Assembly (NCBI GenBank): GCA_028583405.1
Contig: CM053246.1
Coordinates: forward strand, 28,134,557-28,198,556
Origin: Pogonophryne albipinna
Taxonomy: Eukaryota; Chordata; Actinopteri; Perciformes; Artedidraconidae
Length of the DNA: 64,000 nt
Direction: 5' to 3'
Numbering within the stretch: position 1 is the stretch's first letter; every line of letters starts with the position of its first letter. A program made the position numbers and the translations under genes. Below, one piece after another: positions 30,478-43,666 of this stretch. Below the pieces are notes generated by a model. That model made no database searches, was not told the DNA's origin, and was given only the letters and a program-made list of their open reading frames with translations.

Positions 30478-31375
30478 ATAGCTGCTAATAAACTGCCTGT
30501 ATTTGTTAAATGTCAGCTAAAAGAGCAGTGCAATTAAAAACCTGTATAGATATTAACAGTACTTAATGTCAGCTTAGTAAAAAAAAAACATCACAATTAT
30601 TATTTACAATGGACTAAGCTTAGCTAACAGACATAATTCCACCACTCATGGACCACCCCCACCTTTTCTTTTGAAAAACTGGGTGACATACTGTCGCCCT
30701 TTAGTCCCTCTCTCTTGTTTTTCTCTCCTTTCTTTTCTCTTTTGAAAGCCTGACTTTGTGAGACATGGTACTACACACGTAAGTACTAGCATCCCTGCTC
30801 CTCACATGCTCACACTAGTGTCTGCTAGAAAGTGCCGGCGGTGCTGCACCGCGTTTGGAGGCAGGACCAAACTATTACATGTAAATAGAACGGGGTGTAC
30901 AGAGGCTTTGGATAATTAACTTTTGGAAGAAAATAAGTTAAATGAATTGTAAGTTTAGTGAGTACTTTACATTATCGATATAACGTCCTATTAATGTTAA
31001 TTCTTGATGAATGATGAAAGGTTACTTAAACATTTTTTTCTTAATGTTCTAAAATAGTTTGGGCCCCCGTGGTGAGAGTGGTTGGGGTGGCCAATAGGGT
31101 GGCCAGGATTCAGCTGGGGGTGGCCACGGCCATCCCCAGCCACCCCCCAGCTCCGCCACTGTGTTTAGCGTATGGTGATCAGCAGCACTATGGGCTCATT
31201 CTCTCAGTGTATCATCAGGAATACAGAGACACGCACACATCATTTAAATAAGAGTTTTTAAATTAAATTATTGGTTAAGAATAAACATCTTAAAGTAAAT
31301 AACAATAATCAATAGCCCTTAACCCTGTAAGGCCCCGGTTGTAATTTTACAACATTACTTTAAGCCAGTGGTAAC

Positions 31376-33720
31376 CAACCTTTTCAAGCCCAAGATCACT
31401 TTTTATTCCAAAATGTAAACAGAGATCTACCAATCCGATATCTTCCAAAAAAACACTTAGGAGTAAGACTATTCATCGTCATATTTATCGTCAATCAATT
31501 TATGTTACAACAGGCTCAATGTACGTGTAAAGATGCACACAAAGAAAGACACAGTTATGAAGAGTTATCTGTGCAATGTACGATATTCATATTTACGGTA
31601 GGCATATCTGTTCAATACAAACTATTAATATTTACAGTATCTGTTCAATGCACTATATTTAGTTTCTCAGTTCAATTAGTAATATTCACATGTACAGATA
31701 TTAGCCTACAGTTCAATGTAATCCATATTAAGTTTCTCTGTTCAATGCACAATATATTTTCAATGCTCAAGTTGCTCTATCAGCCTGCCTTTAATGAGAC
31801 GGCTGTGACTGCACATTATCTGTAAGCCTTTTGAAATCTGGCTGATAGTTAGTGATTGCCAGCCGGAGGCAGTCAGTAAGATGTGCGTCAGTCTATACGA
31901 GTTCTATACTTGGATTTAATTATTTTCATTTGTGAAAAGGCCGTTTCACATAAGTATGTGGAGCCAAAGTAGGCCTTCAGTTTAAGCGCACATGACACAA
32001 TCAGTGGATACCTCTCTCCTCACGAGTGACCAAAAGTCCTGATCTCTTGCTCTGGCCTTCAATTCAATGTCGCTTTGCATTTCAATGATCTCCATGTCAA
32101 CACCCATAGGTAATGTAAACACCTCCTGCATTTTAGCTGACAGCTGTTCAATGTCAACGCTGAGGAAAGGGTTTGATACAAAACCAACTACTTGTCCCAT
32201 GTCTTGTAGCTCCACAAATCGAGCACCAAATTCTGATGTCAGTTTGTTCAAATGGGCGCAGAATTGTTCAGGATGGAAAGCAGTTTTGTCTGTGAGGTTT
32301 TGTGACACCTTTTCAAGATTTGGGAAGTGTGTCAGCCTCGCATTTCTTAACTGAGTGGTCCACAAACTGAGCTTCACTTTGAATGCCTCCACTGCGCTAA
32401 TCATGTGACCAAGCTCTCGGTCTTTCCCTTGCAATTCTCGGTTAAGGTCATTGAGTTTTGCAGTCAGATCGGTAAGGAACCCCAAGTCCAATAACCAAGT
32501 ATCGTCGGACAGCTGCTCATACTCCTCGTTCCTCGACTTCAGAAAACTGATGATCTCTGGCAGCAAATCCAGAAAACGCTGGAGCACCTTGCCCCGACTG
32601 AGCCACCTTACATCTGCGTGAAGGATCAAATCTCCATACACGAGTCGAGCTCGTCCAATAAAGACTTAAATAGCCGGTGCTGGAGTGCTTTTGCGCGAAT
32701 TGAGTTGACAATCTTAACAACAACATTCATTACATGTGACATGTCAATTGCTTTAGCTGCCAATGCCTGTTGATGTATCACACAGTGATAGTTTACAAAT
32801 GGTGGAAAGTCTGGGTATTTCTGCACAGCGCAACAAATCCTGAACGAACACCGAGCATCGCTGGTGCCCCATCGGATGTGAAGGACACTATTTTATGAAT
32901 GGGAATCTTGTACTCACGAACATAGTCCTTGAATGCCTTGTACACATCCTCACCCCTGGTTCTTTCTTTCAATGGGATAAGGGCAAGAAAGGCCTCCTTG
33001 ACAGTAAAATCCGTGAAAACCATTCGGACAAACACACCTAGCTGGGCTGTGTCTGTGGCATCGGTAGACTCGTCAAATTGAACTGAAAAGTATACCGAGA
33101 GAGACAAGTCTTTTAATACTTGCTGGGATACATCTTCGGACAATGACTCGACTCTTCTGGCTACAGTAGGTGCACCAAGTGGTACACTTTTTATCCTTGC
33201 TTTTATGTCCTCTTTGTTTTTGAAATCCGCAAACAAGACGTCAGCTGTGGCGCTCATTGCTTCTTTAATCATCTCACCATCCGTAAATGCTTTTTTGTGC
33301 TGAGCCAAAATATGGCTAATCCGGAGGGACGTTTCTGTAGCTGCATTGCTCTTTGCTGTAGGCACGATGAAAAGCGACTGCTGTGCTTTTAGTCCTCTTT
33401 TCAGTTCATCAATTCTTTTGGTTCTTAATGCGCTGTTGAGTGGATATGAGTCTTTGAATTTACCATGGGTGCTCGCATGATGGCGCTCCAGGTTGCCCCG
33501 TTTCGCCAAGGCTACCGCCTGTTGGCATATGAGGCATATAGTCTTCTCTTTCGCTGATGTGAAAAGAAATTCATGCTCCCATTCCGGGTGGAAATAATAC
33601 GTTTTTGATTTCTTTTTCGCCGGACCCTCAGCCATATCGATGTTGGTTAAAGATTAGCAGAACTTGGTACAGTTTAAGTTACTCCTCAAGATGACCGTTA
33701 AGATACGATTTTAACCCCAC
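31376..33720 (-). mobile_element. decayed autonomous hAT transposon
   Basis: The left end CAGTGGTAACCAACC resembles hAT termini; a transposase pseudogene on the minus strand fills most of it. The matching right end was not found, so the right boundary is approximate and the element is probably truncated or rearranged there. Confidence 0.6.
31791..33635 (-). pseudogene. hAT transposase (ZBED5/GTF2IRD2-like), frameshifted
   Basis: In transcription order: an N-terminal zinc-finger region with CLICQQAVALAKRGNLERHH (33635-32793); the catalytic core with VQFDESTDATDTAQLGVFVR and VSFTSDGAPAMLG; after a frameshift near 32825, FVNYHCVIHQQALAAK; after another near 32640, LHADVRWLSRGKVLQRF; and a C-terminal dimerisation region with LKAYFGSTYLCETAFSQMK, again frameshifted near 31900, ending at a TAA (31791-31793). 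At least three frameshifts make it inactive, although long stretches remain well preserved, so the decay is recent. Confidence 0.88.
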
Positions 33721-34444
33721 CCACAATTGCATGCAGCAATTCATAGACGTCAACATATCTAATAACCAATTGGAGTTTGTAAAATGACCTGTGCGGATTC
33801 AAATCAACAAACCAGAGCTAGGTCTAAAAAGTTTGTTTAAACAACCAACCAACCAGAGCATGAACATCTTTTTTTTTTTGGAAAAAATAATATATCTGAA
33901 CAACAAAGTGGTCAAAAATCATTTTATTCATTTTTTGGAAACATTTTCATGATCGCTTTTTTCGTTTTACATTTTCATTTATTGTCATTTCCATTCAGTC
34001 AGTCATTAAGTGCTATTAAAATGTTAATGTGCTACATATCCACACAAACAAACAAAGTGTGCAATCCAATGAATGTTAATCTAACTGGGTTTTGATAGAT
34101 AACATATCTCTTTTTCTTCTCTAAATTATTTTTATTTCTATTGTGCACTCTAATCAATAATCAAACTATTGTTCGTTTATACATTTTAAGAATGGCGTTT
34201 ATCTTTTTTGAGAATTAGTTCTTATTTTATTTTATTTATTTGGGTCTACAACAGATGATACAAATGTTTGTGTCAGTAAATGTGTACTAACAGAGGTGGG
34301 TGTGTGTGGAAATAACGGGAACAGAGCTGCTGTCAGACGATCAGCTGTGCAGCGTCATCACAAACGGACGTCCCTTCACGTGACGCTCCGGAGGAAAGGA
34401 CGTCCCATTGCTCTTAAAACTCATTTCCCTGCTTCTCGTGGTTT

Positions 34445-34517
34445 CCTTGCGTCCCTCCATGCTTCCCTGGTGGGAGGGACTAGACGCAGGGAAACGACGC
34501 AAGTGAGGGACGCAAGG
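34445..34517. repeat. short hairpin in intergenic sequence
   Basis: CCTTGCGTCCCTC (34445-34457) pairs with GAGGGACGCAAGG (34505-34517). The surrounding GC-rich 200 bp contrasts with the AT-rich neighbourhood and may be a small inverted-repeat element next to the LINE. Confidence 0.5.
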
Positions 34518-34544
34518 AATCCATTTAACCGAAGTGAGAAGGGC

Positions 34545-35495
34545 CCATAGTTTAGCTGCTGCAGATGATAGGAAGTTTCGAATGTATCTGTAATTTGACA
34601 GATTGAACTTCAATTTATTGCAGACCTTTTTGATATGGGTTTTGAAATTGAGGTTTGTGTCAATGTGTACTCCTAAATACTTGTACTCCGAGACAACCTG
34701 TAGTCTCCTTCCAGAAAAGAAAATATCTTGTTCTGTTATAATGCTGTGGCCCTTGGAGAAGAACATACACACTGTCTTTGAAATATTTGGTTGCAAACAA
34801 TTATTGTTAAGCCAGGATGTAATATTCTCCAACACATCAGTGACCTTGGTAGCAGCCTCTTCTGCGGTTTTGCCATGAGTAAAAACAACTGTATCATCAG
34901 CATACATTAATACATCACATTCTCCACACACAGAAGGCAGATAATTTATGTACTGTACATGCTAAACAGGATTGGTCCCAATACAGAGCCCTGTGGTACT
35001 CCAGTTGACAAACATAGCGCACTAGACTTATGGTTCTCAATGTTAACACATTGGGAGAGAGGATGAAAGATACGAATTAAAGAGGTTGATTAATTCTATA
35101 GAAAAATGTAAGTTGAGCATTTTTTGTAATAAGATGTTATGATTAACAGTATGTAAAGCTTTCCGTAAATCAAGGAACACGGCTCCCACAACCCCACCCC
35201 TGTCCATTGATGCCTTAACTTTCTCTACGAAGAAGCATGTCACTGTTTCTGTTGAGTGGTTAGCCCTGAATCCAAATTGCATTGGATGCAGTGGAAAGGA
35301 CCTGTTGTTGAGATGATTGATGATTTGTTTGGCAATCAGTTTTTCAAATACCTTGGATACGGGCAAGATACTGATGGGCCTATAGTTGGATGTCATGAGA
35401 GGGTCCCTACCTTTGAATAACAGGACCACAAGAGCAGGCTTCCATTGATTGCGAAAACTCCCTTGATTGATTGCAATATTAATGATATGCTTTTA
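34545..35495 (-). pseudogene. LINE reverse transcriptase fragment (jockey/CR1/L2/Rex group)
   Basis: Minus-strand frames give NQWKPALVVLLFKGRD, NYRPISILPVSKVFEKLIAK, GFRANHSTET, FLDLRKALHTVNH, then after frame breaks near 35040 and 34935, STGVPQGSVLGPILFS and YADDTVVF followed by EYKYLGVHIDTNLNFKTHI. These are RT motifs in the correct order, with the YADD catalytic motif intact but the frame broken at least twice. The endonuclease part is absent, so it is truncated. Confidence 0.88.
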
Positions 35496-36250
35496 GGGTA
35501 CTTAAAATTATCCATTATTAAGGCCAAGTTTTTGCAAAAATTAAAAAACAAGCCAATGAAAAGGTTTCCTTTTATATTGACTCCAGTTAGCTTTGAGGGT
35601 ACTTAAAATGATCCTCTTTCAGAAAAGTAAAAACAGAGAAGATTCAAAACGGCATAAAGATCAGAGTTTCTGGCTCGCAGCATCGTCTGAAATTAGGTGT
35701 GCATTAATTCGAACAAAGGATCAGAATGCCCTCTCTTAAGCCCTAGAGTCAGGGTGTCGTCACATCCAGCCAATGAGGGTAAACGCATCAAGCTGCTCTC
35801 AATTCTTAATTAGTAGCCGGTCCCCGAAACCCTGTGCAACAGGTGATCTAAATTACCCTCAATCAACTCAGGGGAATTGTGACATTACGCTAAGAAAGGA
35901 CAAATGACAACAGGTACTACAGACTGAGGGAATGCCATGCTCTCCCCCACATATTAAAACATTTTTAAAAAGTGCGTGATAGCTTAGTAAGACACATTTA
36001 CTACCTATATATCCTATTCCCTGTCCATGGGGCCAATTCTGCAACATAACTGGCAACCACAAAGCATGATCTTTAAGTGTTGTGTCCCATCCTTTGATAT
36101 CTGTGTATCGAGTATATCGTTTTGTATATGAATGGTATTTTATCTATAGGTAAATCCATCATAGCTTCCCATCATGTCTTTAAAACATTACATTGACTGT
36201 TTTTGAATGCTCTGGTTGAGTATTTGTATCTGGTTCTCAGGGTTTCTTAC

Positions 36251-36551
36251 CCATCATCTCAAACCTGGAGAACACTGGTTTCCGATCACCAAGGTCAAAC
36301 AAGGCATTTGGATGTCCTCTAGTAGCTTTTGTGAAAAGTTTTTGCTGAGTTTTTGAGATATCACAAGGACATGTGCTCTTATGTTGAGACAGCCTTTTGT
36401 GCTCTTTATCTGATGAAAGCAGGATTTGTCCAGAAAGTGACGGCCGTTTTAATGCATCACAAAAAGGAGCCGACCACACACAAGTTTTGAAGGCCAGTCT
36501 CTCTGCAGATTGATGGGATATATTCCTGTCTCTTTTGAAACAGTAATATAA
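36251..36551 (-). CDS. candidate internal exon of an unrecognised gene
   Basis: On the minus strand, an acceptor (cttttagcag) is followed by 301 bases open in one frame (100 codons plus one base) and a strong donor G|gtaaga. The product is basic and Cys-containing: YYCFKRDRNISHQSAERLAF near the start, HKSTCPCDISKTQQKLF in the middle, ATRGHPNALFDLGDRKPVFS near the end. I do not recognise the family and no partner exons were identified nearby. It could be a real exon, a relic, or a fragment captured by a repeat. Confidence 0.35.
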
Positions 36552-38797
36552 CTGCTAAAAGTCATGACCTCGAAAGCTTTGTGGAATAATCTGTACATAC
36601 AGTACATTATAGTAGCTTCATGGCACAGCAGGCGTGTTTATCTCTGAGGGACAACTCATCACACAATGTCTGTTTTACTGGAGCAGCATGTTCTAACATT
36701 TAACAACATAAAATAAACCAACAACATTTTGAAAAATACACTTACTGTGAGCAGCATGAGTAGACGAGTCTTCATTCCTCAAACCTTAATTTGCTTTCTT
36801 TGTTTTGCTTCTTTGAGATTGTATTACCCTTTTAATAGCATGCCATCTATTATGGCTACCATTTTACCGTGCCTAGTTAGAAAAGGGAGAAGAAAAGCCA
36901 TTAAAATGGATGGCTTTCTAATCAACAGGAAGCCACCAAGGCACGCATTGTTCTCTTAAACTGTCCTAATCATCCAACAAACACAATTACCGCCATCTCT
37001 TCCTCGTGTGCTGAGCTTGGCCTGTGTTGTCTGACATCTGAAGTCAAGTTTTTACAAACTTTGTAGGATTCTTTTAAAAATAGGACACTGAAAGGATAGG
37101 TTTAAACAGAAAGCTTTCAGGATGTGTAGCAGCTTGGTTTGATCAATGGTGAGGTTGTCTCTTATGTTTACTAGCATTTTACTGAAATGCAGTCCTGTTT
37201 TTTTTTTCTTTGTTTCTGCCACATTGCTGTTATGAAAGAAGAGAAAAAAATCATGACAGGGAAACTTGTGTTATCCCAGCAGGACGTCGAGCAGCACGCT
37301 CCCTCTCTGTCACATTTGTTCCCAGTCCCAGACCAATATGCCCAAAGACTCCACTCAGTTCATCTTCATTTAAAAATCGGGATGCTTGCTAAACACACAG
37401 TGTGTCTCTGAGCCAGGGAGAGGGTGTTGTTTTATTATTTTTAATTCTTAGGTGTTTATGGGAGATTGTACATCAATGTCAAAACAGTAATCTGCAGCAG
37501 CATGAAGCTGGAAGAGGCGGCTGCTTACTGAATGCCTACATTTTCTCCACTCTATGGAGGGATGAAGGTGCACAACAGACTTAACCATTTTATATATTCA
37601 ACACGTTTGAGATTACATGAGGCTCTAGCTGTGCTTTTACACTTTGGGATCATACTATATGAAGCTTAGAGGCAGTGTGCATGCCCTACCAGGATCCATC
37701 TAATTACTCCCGCTCATGGGCTGCAGTTCACGGAAACATGTCACAGCGATGACAGTTTCAGAGAAGTCCAACCGCTTGCTTTTGAGCTCCTAAACAAGAG
37801 TTGATTAGCGATGCCTCTGCAGGGATGCTGCTCCGTACAGCTGTACAGTTGTACCGACAGCTCAGGTGGATTCAAGCTGTCGAGGAAAAACAAGAAACTT
37901 AAGAGAGGGGCGTGAAGTAGCTCAGCTGCACTCTTGAGCAAGAAACAGTTCTTTGCTGCTGGCTCTCTCCTGACAGCTGTATTAGGGCTAATCACATGCC
38001 GTGTTACTTTGTGGCACCTGGGCAGCAGGACAGAATGACTGCTGGATCAGAGTGAAAACACTGAACAACGATTCAGGGGTGGAAACAAGCCATTTGAGAG
38101 GTAAATGTTATAGTAAATATTTAAGCCTACAGAATAAAACCTGGCTGGGTTAAAAGTGTTTGATCTCCAGTCATTTGAAATTGACTTTTTCTGGAGCTTA
38201 CATAAATTACCCTTGTGTATTGAAACATCTTTCAACAACATCCTGCATCTGTAGAAGACATTTACACAAAAAACAAGTATTTAGTATTTTCGCATCTAGA
38301 TGTGACATGTAAATGTATGTATAATTTAAGGCTTTATTCACAAGCCTGCAAGCTTTGGTGCTCAATTCAGATTCATAGCTCTGATGTGATTCTTTGTTTG
38401 GCTGTTCACATTATTTTTTAAATGCGGTCGATATCAGATTCCAGTCTGAACTGGTCACGATCATGAACTGCCCTGCAGCCCAAATACCGACAACAAAGAC
38501 GTCACACACATTCTTGAGATAGCCAGAATCTTGTTTTCTGATTTCACAGTGACCCCTTTCACCTACATCTAATCAGGTAATCCACGCACAGATGTTTGTG
38601 GCACATTTGAAGACATTCTAATAAGACTCTCCTGAGATATGTATATTATACAGACAATCCCAAAACATCATGCAAAACATAAAAACTTAAAGGTGGGGTA
38701 GGTAATTCACTTCAGAAACACTTTTTGTTATATTCCATGGAATACGCTTAACATCCCAATAGCAATGAATACATGAAGTGCTTTGACAATAAATACT

Positions 38798-39772
38798 AGG
38801 CTTGTTTGAGACGCGTTGTGGCTCGCCTCGAAAGTAGACGAGAATAGCCGATCGCAGCCGGGGGAGGTCTCAAAAAGCTTGCCTGAAGTCGGACAGCTCG
38901 GAGTCGGCTTCTTCATCTTCTTCTTCTTCTTCTCTCGGTTTTTTGGCGGATTGCAAACAGCTTGAAGGTGCATACCGCCACCTCCGGAGTCGGCTTGACT
39001 CGGTTTGCATTTATAAAGAATGCACACATGTGTTGAATCGTTAATGTCAGATATATTATGTACTAAGTAAATACATTTTTTTCTGCTCAAGATTAGATTC
39101 AACTTTATTGTTATTGCACATTACAGGTACTGAGACAACGAAATGCAGTTTAGCTTCTAACCAGGTGCAACAAGCAGTGAAGTGAAAAGTAATGTACACA
39201 ATAGACAGAATAAAATATAGAATGAATTGAATGATGAATAAACAGTGAGGGGTATGAATACACTAGATATCAGCCTGTGAGCAGTATGAACAGTGTGTAT
39301 GAATATGTTAAGATATATAAAGTATGAAAACGGTAAGCAGTGCAAGTATAGTATAAAATATATAGATATTAATTTCATGATGATAAACATTGTGGAACAA
39401 TGATGAAAAATGGGAATGGATGTGGCGACGTAAAACTGACACAAAACAACAACAAACTTTTGCCGAGCCAATTGGAGAGTTTCATCACCAGCACGTGGTA
39501 AAAACCACCAATGAGCGCTCAGCTCGAGATACCAGCGAGTCGTTTCCCATCAAGCATTTCGCTTCCGCAGCCCGTGGAGAGGAACTGCGCCGCCTCGACG
39601 CGCCTCGCTCTCAAGGCTGCGGGCGTCTTTGTCCCGCGAGATTTCAACGTCTCATGTAGGCGAGCCTCCAGAGCAAGTCGGACAAAATGACTAACCATCA
39701 TGCAACGCACTAGCAAGACGTTGATCGCAACTGCGCAGGTCTGCGCAGGTCTCGCTTGTCTCAAACAAGCCT
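38798..39772. mobile_element. 975-bp inverted-repeat element with 3-bp target duplication
   Basis: Ends AGGCTTGTTTGAGAC and GTCTCAAACAAGCCT are perfect complements, flanked by ACT (38795-38797 and 39773-39775). The middle contains a second common teleost repeat starting near 39092 ('attcaactttattgttattgcac'). No transposase is encoded. The 3-bp duplication is consistent with a PIF/Harbinger- or CMC-type mover but does not decide. Confidence 0.75.
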
Positions 39773-42700
39773 ACTGTCATCTGTGGAAGCCGTAGCACTG
39801 TAAAAAGCACGACCAATCATTTTAGCCGGCCCGGCTAAAGTAACTGGATGGCCTACCTGCCTGTCAGCCTTCCATCTGTGCACAAACTTATCTGTGCCCT
39901 CATTGGTCATGTGCGCGTTCTTGTGTGTTGGAGTAGGCTCTGCAAGGAAGTCTGAAGGAAGGGGCAGATTTTTTTCAGCTGCGTACTTTCAAATTCTAGC
40001 GCACTCGAGCTGGTTTCTCCATTCTTGCCCTACATTTAACTGAATCACACACAAATCTGAATTGGTGCCACTTTACCTGAGTGTAGCCTCCATATCGCCA
40101 ACAGAGGATGCTGTGTATATGCACCAGTGAAAGATATTTGGGACGATTCTCCGGAGACTCATGAAACATTTTTGTACTTGGTGAAGTCCAAAGTAGGATC
40201 AAGTTGAGATGAAAATAACATACCTGCGTTACAGTATGTGTAGGCAGCATACGCATGAGTCACTCAGTATGTATGAGTCATCGTAAGAAATGCCACTATT
40301 TGGACTTTTTCAAAGAAATAAAAATGGATAAATCCATTTCTTTGGAGGCACGGTTTAAAGAGCATTTAGCTCTACTTTTGACTCAAAGTACAAACCTGTT
40401 ACTACTAGAGGAGAACACAAAAGGAACAATTTTGTGGTTAAATGTTGACAAGATTGGAATTTTGAAGTAGTGTCGGTTTGTAATGACTGCAGGAATTGAA
40501 ATGTCTCTTTATTAAATTAGGCCTGCTGCTTTATTGCTCGAGCACCACAGGCAAGAGACATTCAGGAAATAAGGTGAAAACATTTCTATGAATAACACAA
40601 TTTATTCGGTGAATGATAGGCTGTGAAATACGATGCACACCACTCTGGGCCATCAAAAGGCAGCTTCAGGGAGAAGCTGCATGAGGAGGCATTATCAGGC
40701 TTGTCAGCACGGCCTGTCCAAAAATAAATACCATTTGCATCTTTCTCCTATTTATCATCTGTTGCATTATGCCCGCTGTCCTCTCTTGCTGCTGATTACA
40801 TTTCCATTAGCCATGCTTACTAGTTGTGCTGAGGAGGGTGCTCCTGAAAAATGCTCTTTGAATGTGATTGCTCCGAGAGAGTGGAGGTTGGGTAATGACA
40901 CAGTGGCATGATTATTTGTTTTGGGATATGCACCGTGTGACAGCGTGCCTTTTCCACTGCATCTCTGGCTTCTGTCTCGGAGCCTGGCAGGGGGTGAATG
41001 AAAAAGCAAAGAAGCAGATTGAAGAGGTTGAATACAGAGAAAATTGACGTTTCAAGCTAAAATAAAACATCTTTTTGCATACTGCATTCATGTAAGATGA
41101 CAACCACTGCTTGAGGGTGTTCGGGAAATTTTTTATCTCTCAGGAAGCGTGTAAGCCCTGCATCTGCATTAAACATGAACATTAAATGCATTTGGATTTT
41201 CATATCAATACTGTACATGTCAATGGTTCAGTTACGTTAGATGTATGTATTTAGCCTAATGTCATACATTGACTTGCCTTAGACTCTTGATAAATGCTGG
41301 ACAGTTGTATAAGGAAATCATTCAGGTTCTGAAACACGAGCATTAGGAGGATTTCTGTTTTATGCTTCTGAAGAAATTGGATGTTTAAATGTGCGGTTAT
41401 AAGCAGAAATGATGGCATAAACTCAATTTCCATCAACATGAAATCTATAAGCCACAGATGTGGTCAGTGGGATGTGTGATACAAAAGGATAAAACTAATG
41501 ACCATCCCATACAGATGACCACTTTCAGAAAGAAGACAAAGGACCATGAAGAAATGAAGCTGCAACTTTCTCTAACTAGCTGCAGTTCTCCCTGGTTCCT
41601 TAATGGCTAGCTGGATTGATTAGTGTGGGGAGGATGGGCGGCCGCGCGCCCCCCCGCCTCATTACTCTCAGTTTGCAGGTGTTCTCGATGCTTCGGTACC
41701 CCCGCTGCCTTGGCACAGAGAAGACAGAGGACAGAGAGCAGACCCACCTCGTTCATCTTGCACGCTGTGATGGAGGTCATGCAGGAAGGCGCTCTCGCTC
41801 AGAATAAGTCGCTGGGAGTGACAGATGGAGACGCAGAACGGGAGGGAATCAGTTCAGACTCAAAGTGTGTTCATTTGTTTTTCATCTCAGGAAGGCGACT
41901 GCAGGCACAACCCCACCAGGCTTACTTTTATGGTTATGTAAGGCACCCTGACTCCTGGCGTTTGAATTTGACATCATATTGAAGAAACTGCAAATATGTG
42001 TACTGATTGCGTCTTTATTGTAGGGTTTGTGAGTGCATGGCGTCAGATTGGCTGTGGTGGACAAATAATGGACATACAAATAATGCAGCCATTTTATTTT
42101 GTTCAAGATGTTTTGAAAGGTATAAGACGTCTTTAAACACGAGTCTAGGAGGACACAAGGAGCAGGGTTGGGATTCAAGACATGCATGTTAAAGAAACTC
42201 ATCCTGTGAACTGAGGTGTATCCTCTTTGGAAGATAGCGGCAGTGGCTCCATAGAAACACATCTATCAACAACACAAACACACACACACGCACACAAAGG
42301 ACAAACCAGTGGATTTGCTGGTCAAACACAGTATATTAATCTGGGATTGTTTACTGGGACAGATGTCTTTCCTTAACAAACTATGGATTGGATTGGAGTC
42401 TATTTATGGACAAAAAGGCCAACCTTAATTTTGTTCCATTATATGCATATTATATATATATAGATATAGATACAGACAGTACTTGTTTGTCGGGGCTTCC
42501 TGTTGGATTTTTGTTGGTTGGTTTTGAAATCAGAGCACTAATTAATTTCCCCCCCAAAAAACATCCTAAAATATCTTCATTGTTTCCAGAAGGAACAGCA
42601 CCTGGTTCATCTCATAGTATCAGCAGCACATCAGTGTTTAATCTGGTTTTGAGCTCAGCATGAAGACCGTCCCACTACTTTGATAATTTTGAATAATAAC

Positions 42701-43666
42701 AATAGACACGGTGGTCTCAGCCTCTCCAGCTCAATGGTGCGGGGCCTTTGATGAATGTGGACGGCAATTAATTGTCACTGCGGTGATAAAATATTGTATT
42801 TTTGACAGAGAGTGGTTGGTGGTTCTGCAGACCGAGGTGAGTTCAGTGACAGAGGAACCACACAGGAGAATAGTTTGAATTGAGGTTATTAACATTTAGT
42901 TAATTACAGTAGCAATGTTTCCTCATTATGTGATAAAAACCTATCCGGGCCGCATTACACTTCTATCGAACGTATTTGCTGTTGCGAATTAGTATTATAC
43001 ACCCATAATCTCTAGGCGACAGGCTCTTTAAAGTACTTATTTGAATTAAGTCACCAGAGATATTTTAAATAAAAGCGTTCAAACAAAGTTTTGTTCCTAT
43101 GCTTCATCAAAGTCTGAAGGCGTAGCGTCCAAATGGCCGTCCAGCTTGTCACAGTGGTCCTAATTGCCATGTTAGAGCCGGATCCGCCTGAGACACAGGT
43201 CTCATTATTCTCACTTTTATTTCACAAATACTTGCAAATTCTTTCTTCCCGACTTCAGCTGCCGGCACTTATTGTCCCATCTCAGAGCAGAGTAGTTCTG
43301 GATCACAAACTCCATCTCCTTACATTAGCATATTCTCTCCAGAGCCCCAAAATCTGCACTCGCCTCGACCGTCTTCTCAGGTGAGAGGGGGGGCGTTTTT
43401 TCATTAAAAAGAAAAAACGTTTCAGGCTTTGCCGATTGCAGGAATTCTGCGATTAAGCAATGAGCCCAGACCTGTTGTCTTGGTCTCTTGAACTCCTGAA
43501 GCCTATTGTTGTGCGCTGCGTTATCTTGACAATCTCAGTGGGCTTTAATTATTGGACCACTTAAAGTGTGTTGCGGAGTTCATCAGCGCTCTGTAACACT
43601 CAACTCAGGGCTGCCGAGAAAGAAATGTGGGCGGGGTTCATTACAGTGTAGTGCAGCTTCAGCTTG

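Larger units (their letters stand above)
28757..31161. mobile_element. nested CAGTGGCGGAGCC element, long form
   Basis: Starts CAGTGGCGGAGCC and ends AGCTCCGCCACTG, flanked by exact 8-bp TGTTTAGC duplications (28749-28756 and 31162-31169), which assigns it to hAT-like mobilisation. At 2405 bp it is far longer than the 653-bp copy at 43667. The extra middle part holds a smaller inverted-repeat element and an exon-like frame. It was inserted into another copy of its own family. Confidence 0.9.
27429..31372. mobile_element. outer CAGTGGCGGAGCC-type element, split by nested insertions
   Basis: The left end CAGTGGCGGAGCC is at 27429. The element is interrupted by a hAT (27519-28561) and by a second copy of its own family (28757-31161), then continues from 31170 (gtatggtgatcagcagcac) to about 31330. 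No right terminus follows, so it seems truncated near the hAT that starts at 31376. Confidence 0.75.

Noticed and set aside
41623..41982. 119-codon frame containing MEVMQEGALAQNKSLGVTDG, considered as a first exon
   Set aside because: No clear donor in phase, no known protein start, and it crosses unrelated sequence; kept only as a weak possibility.
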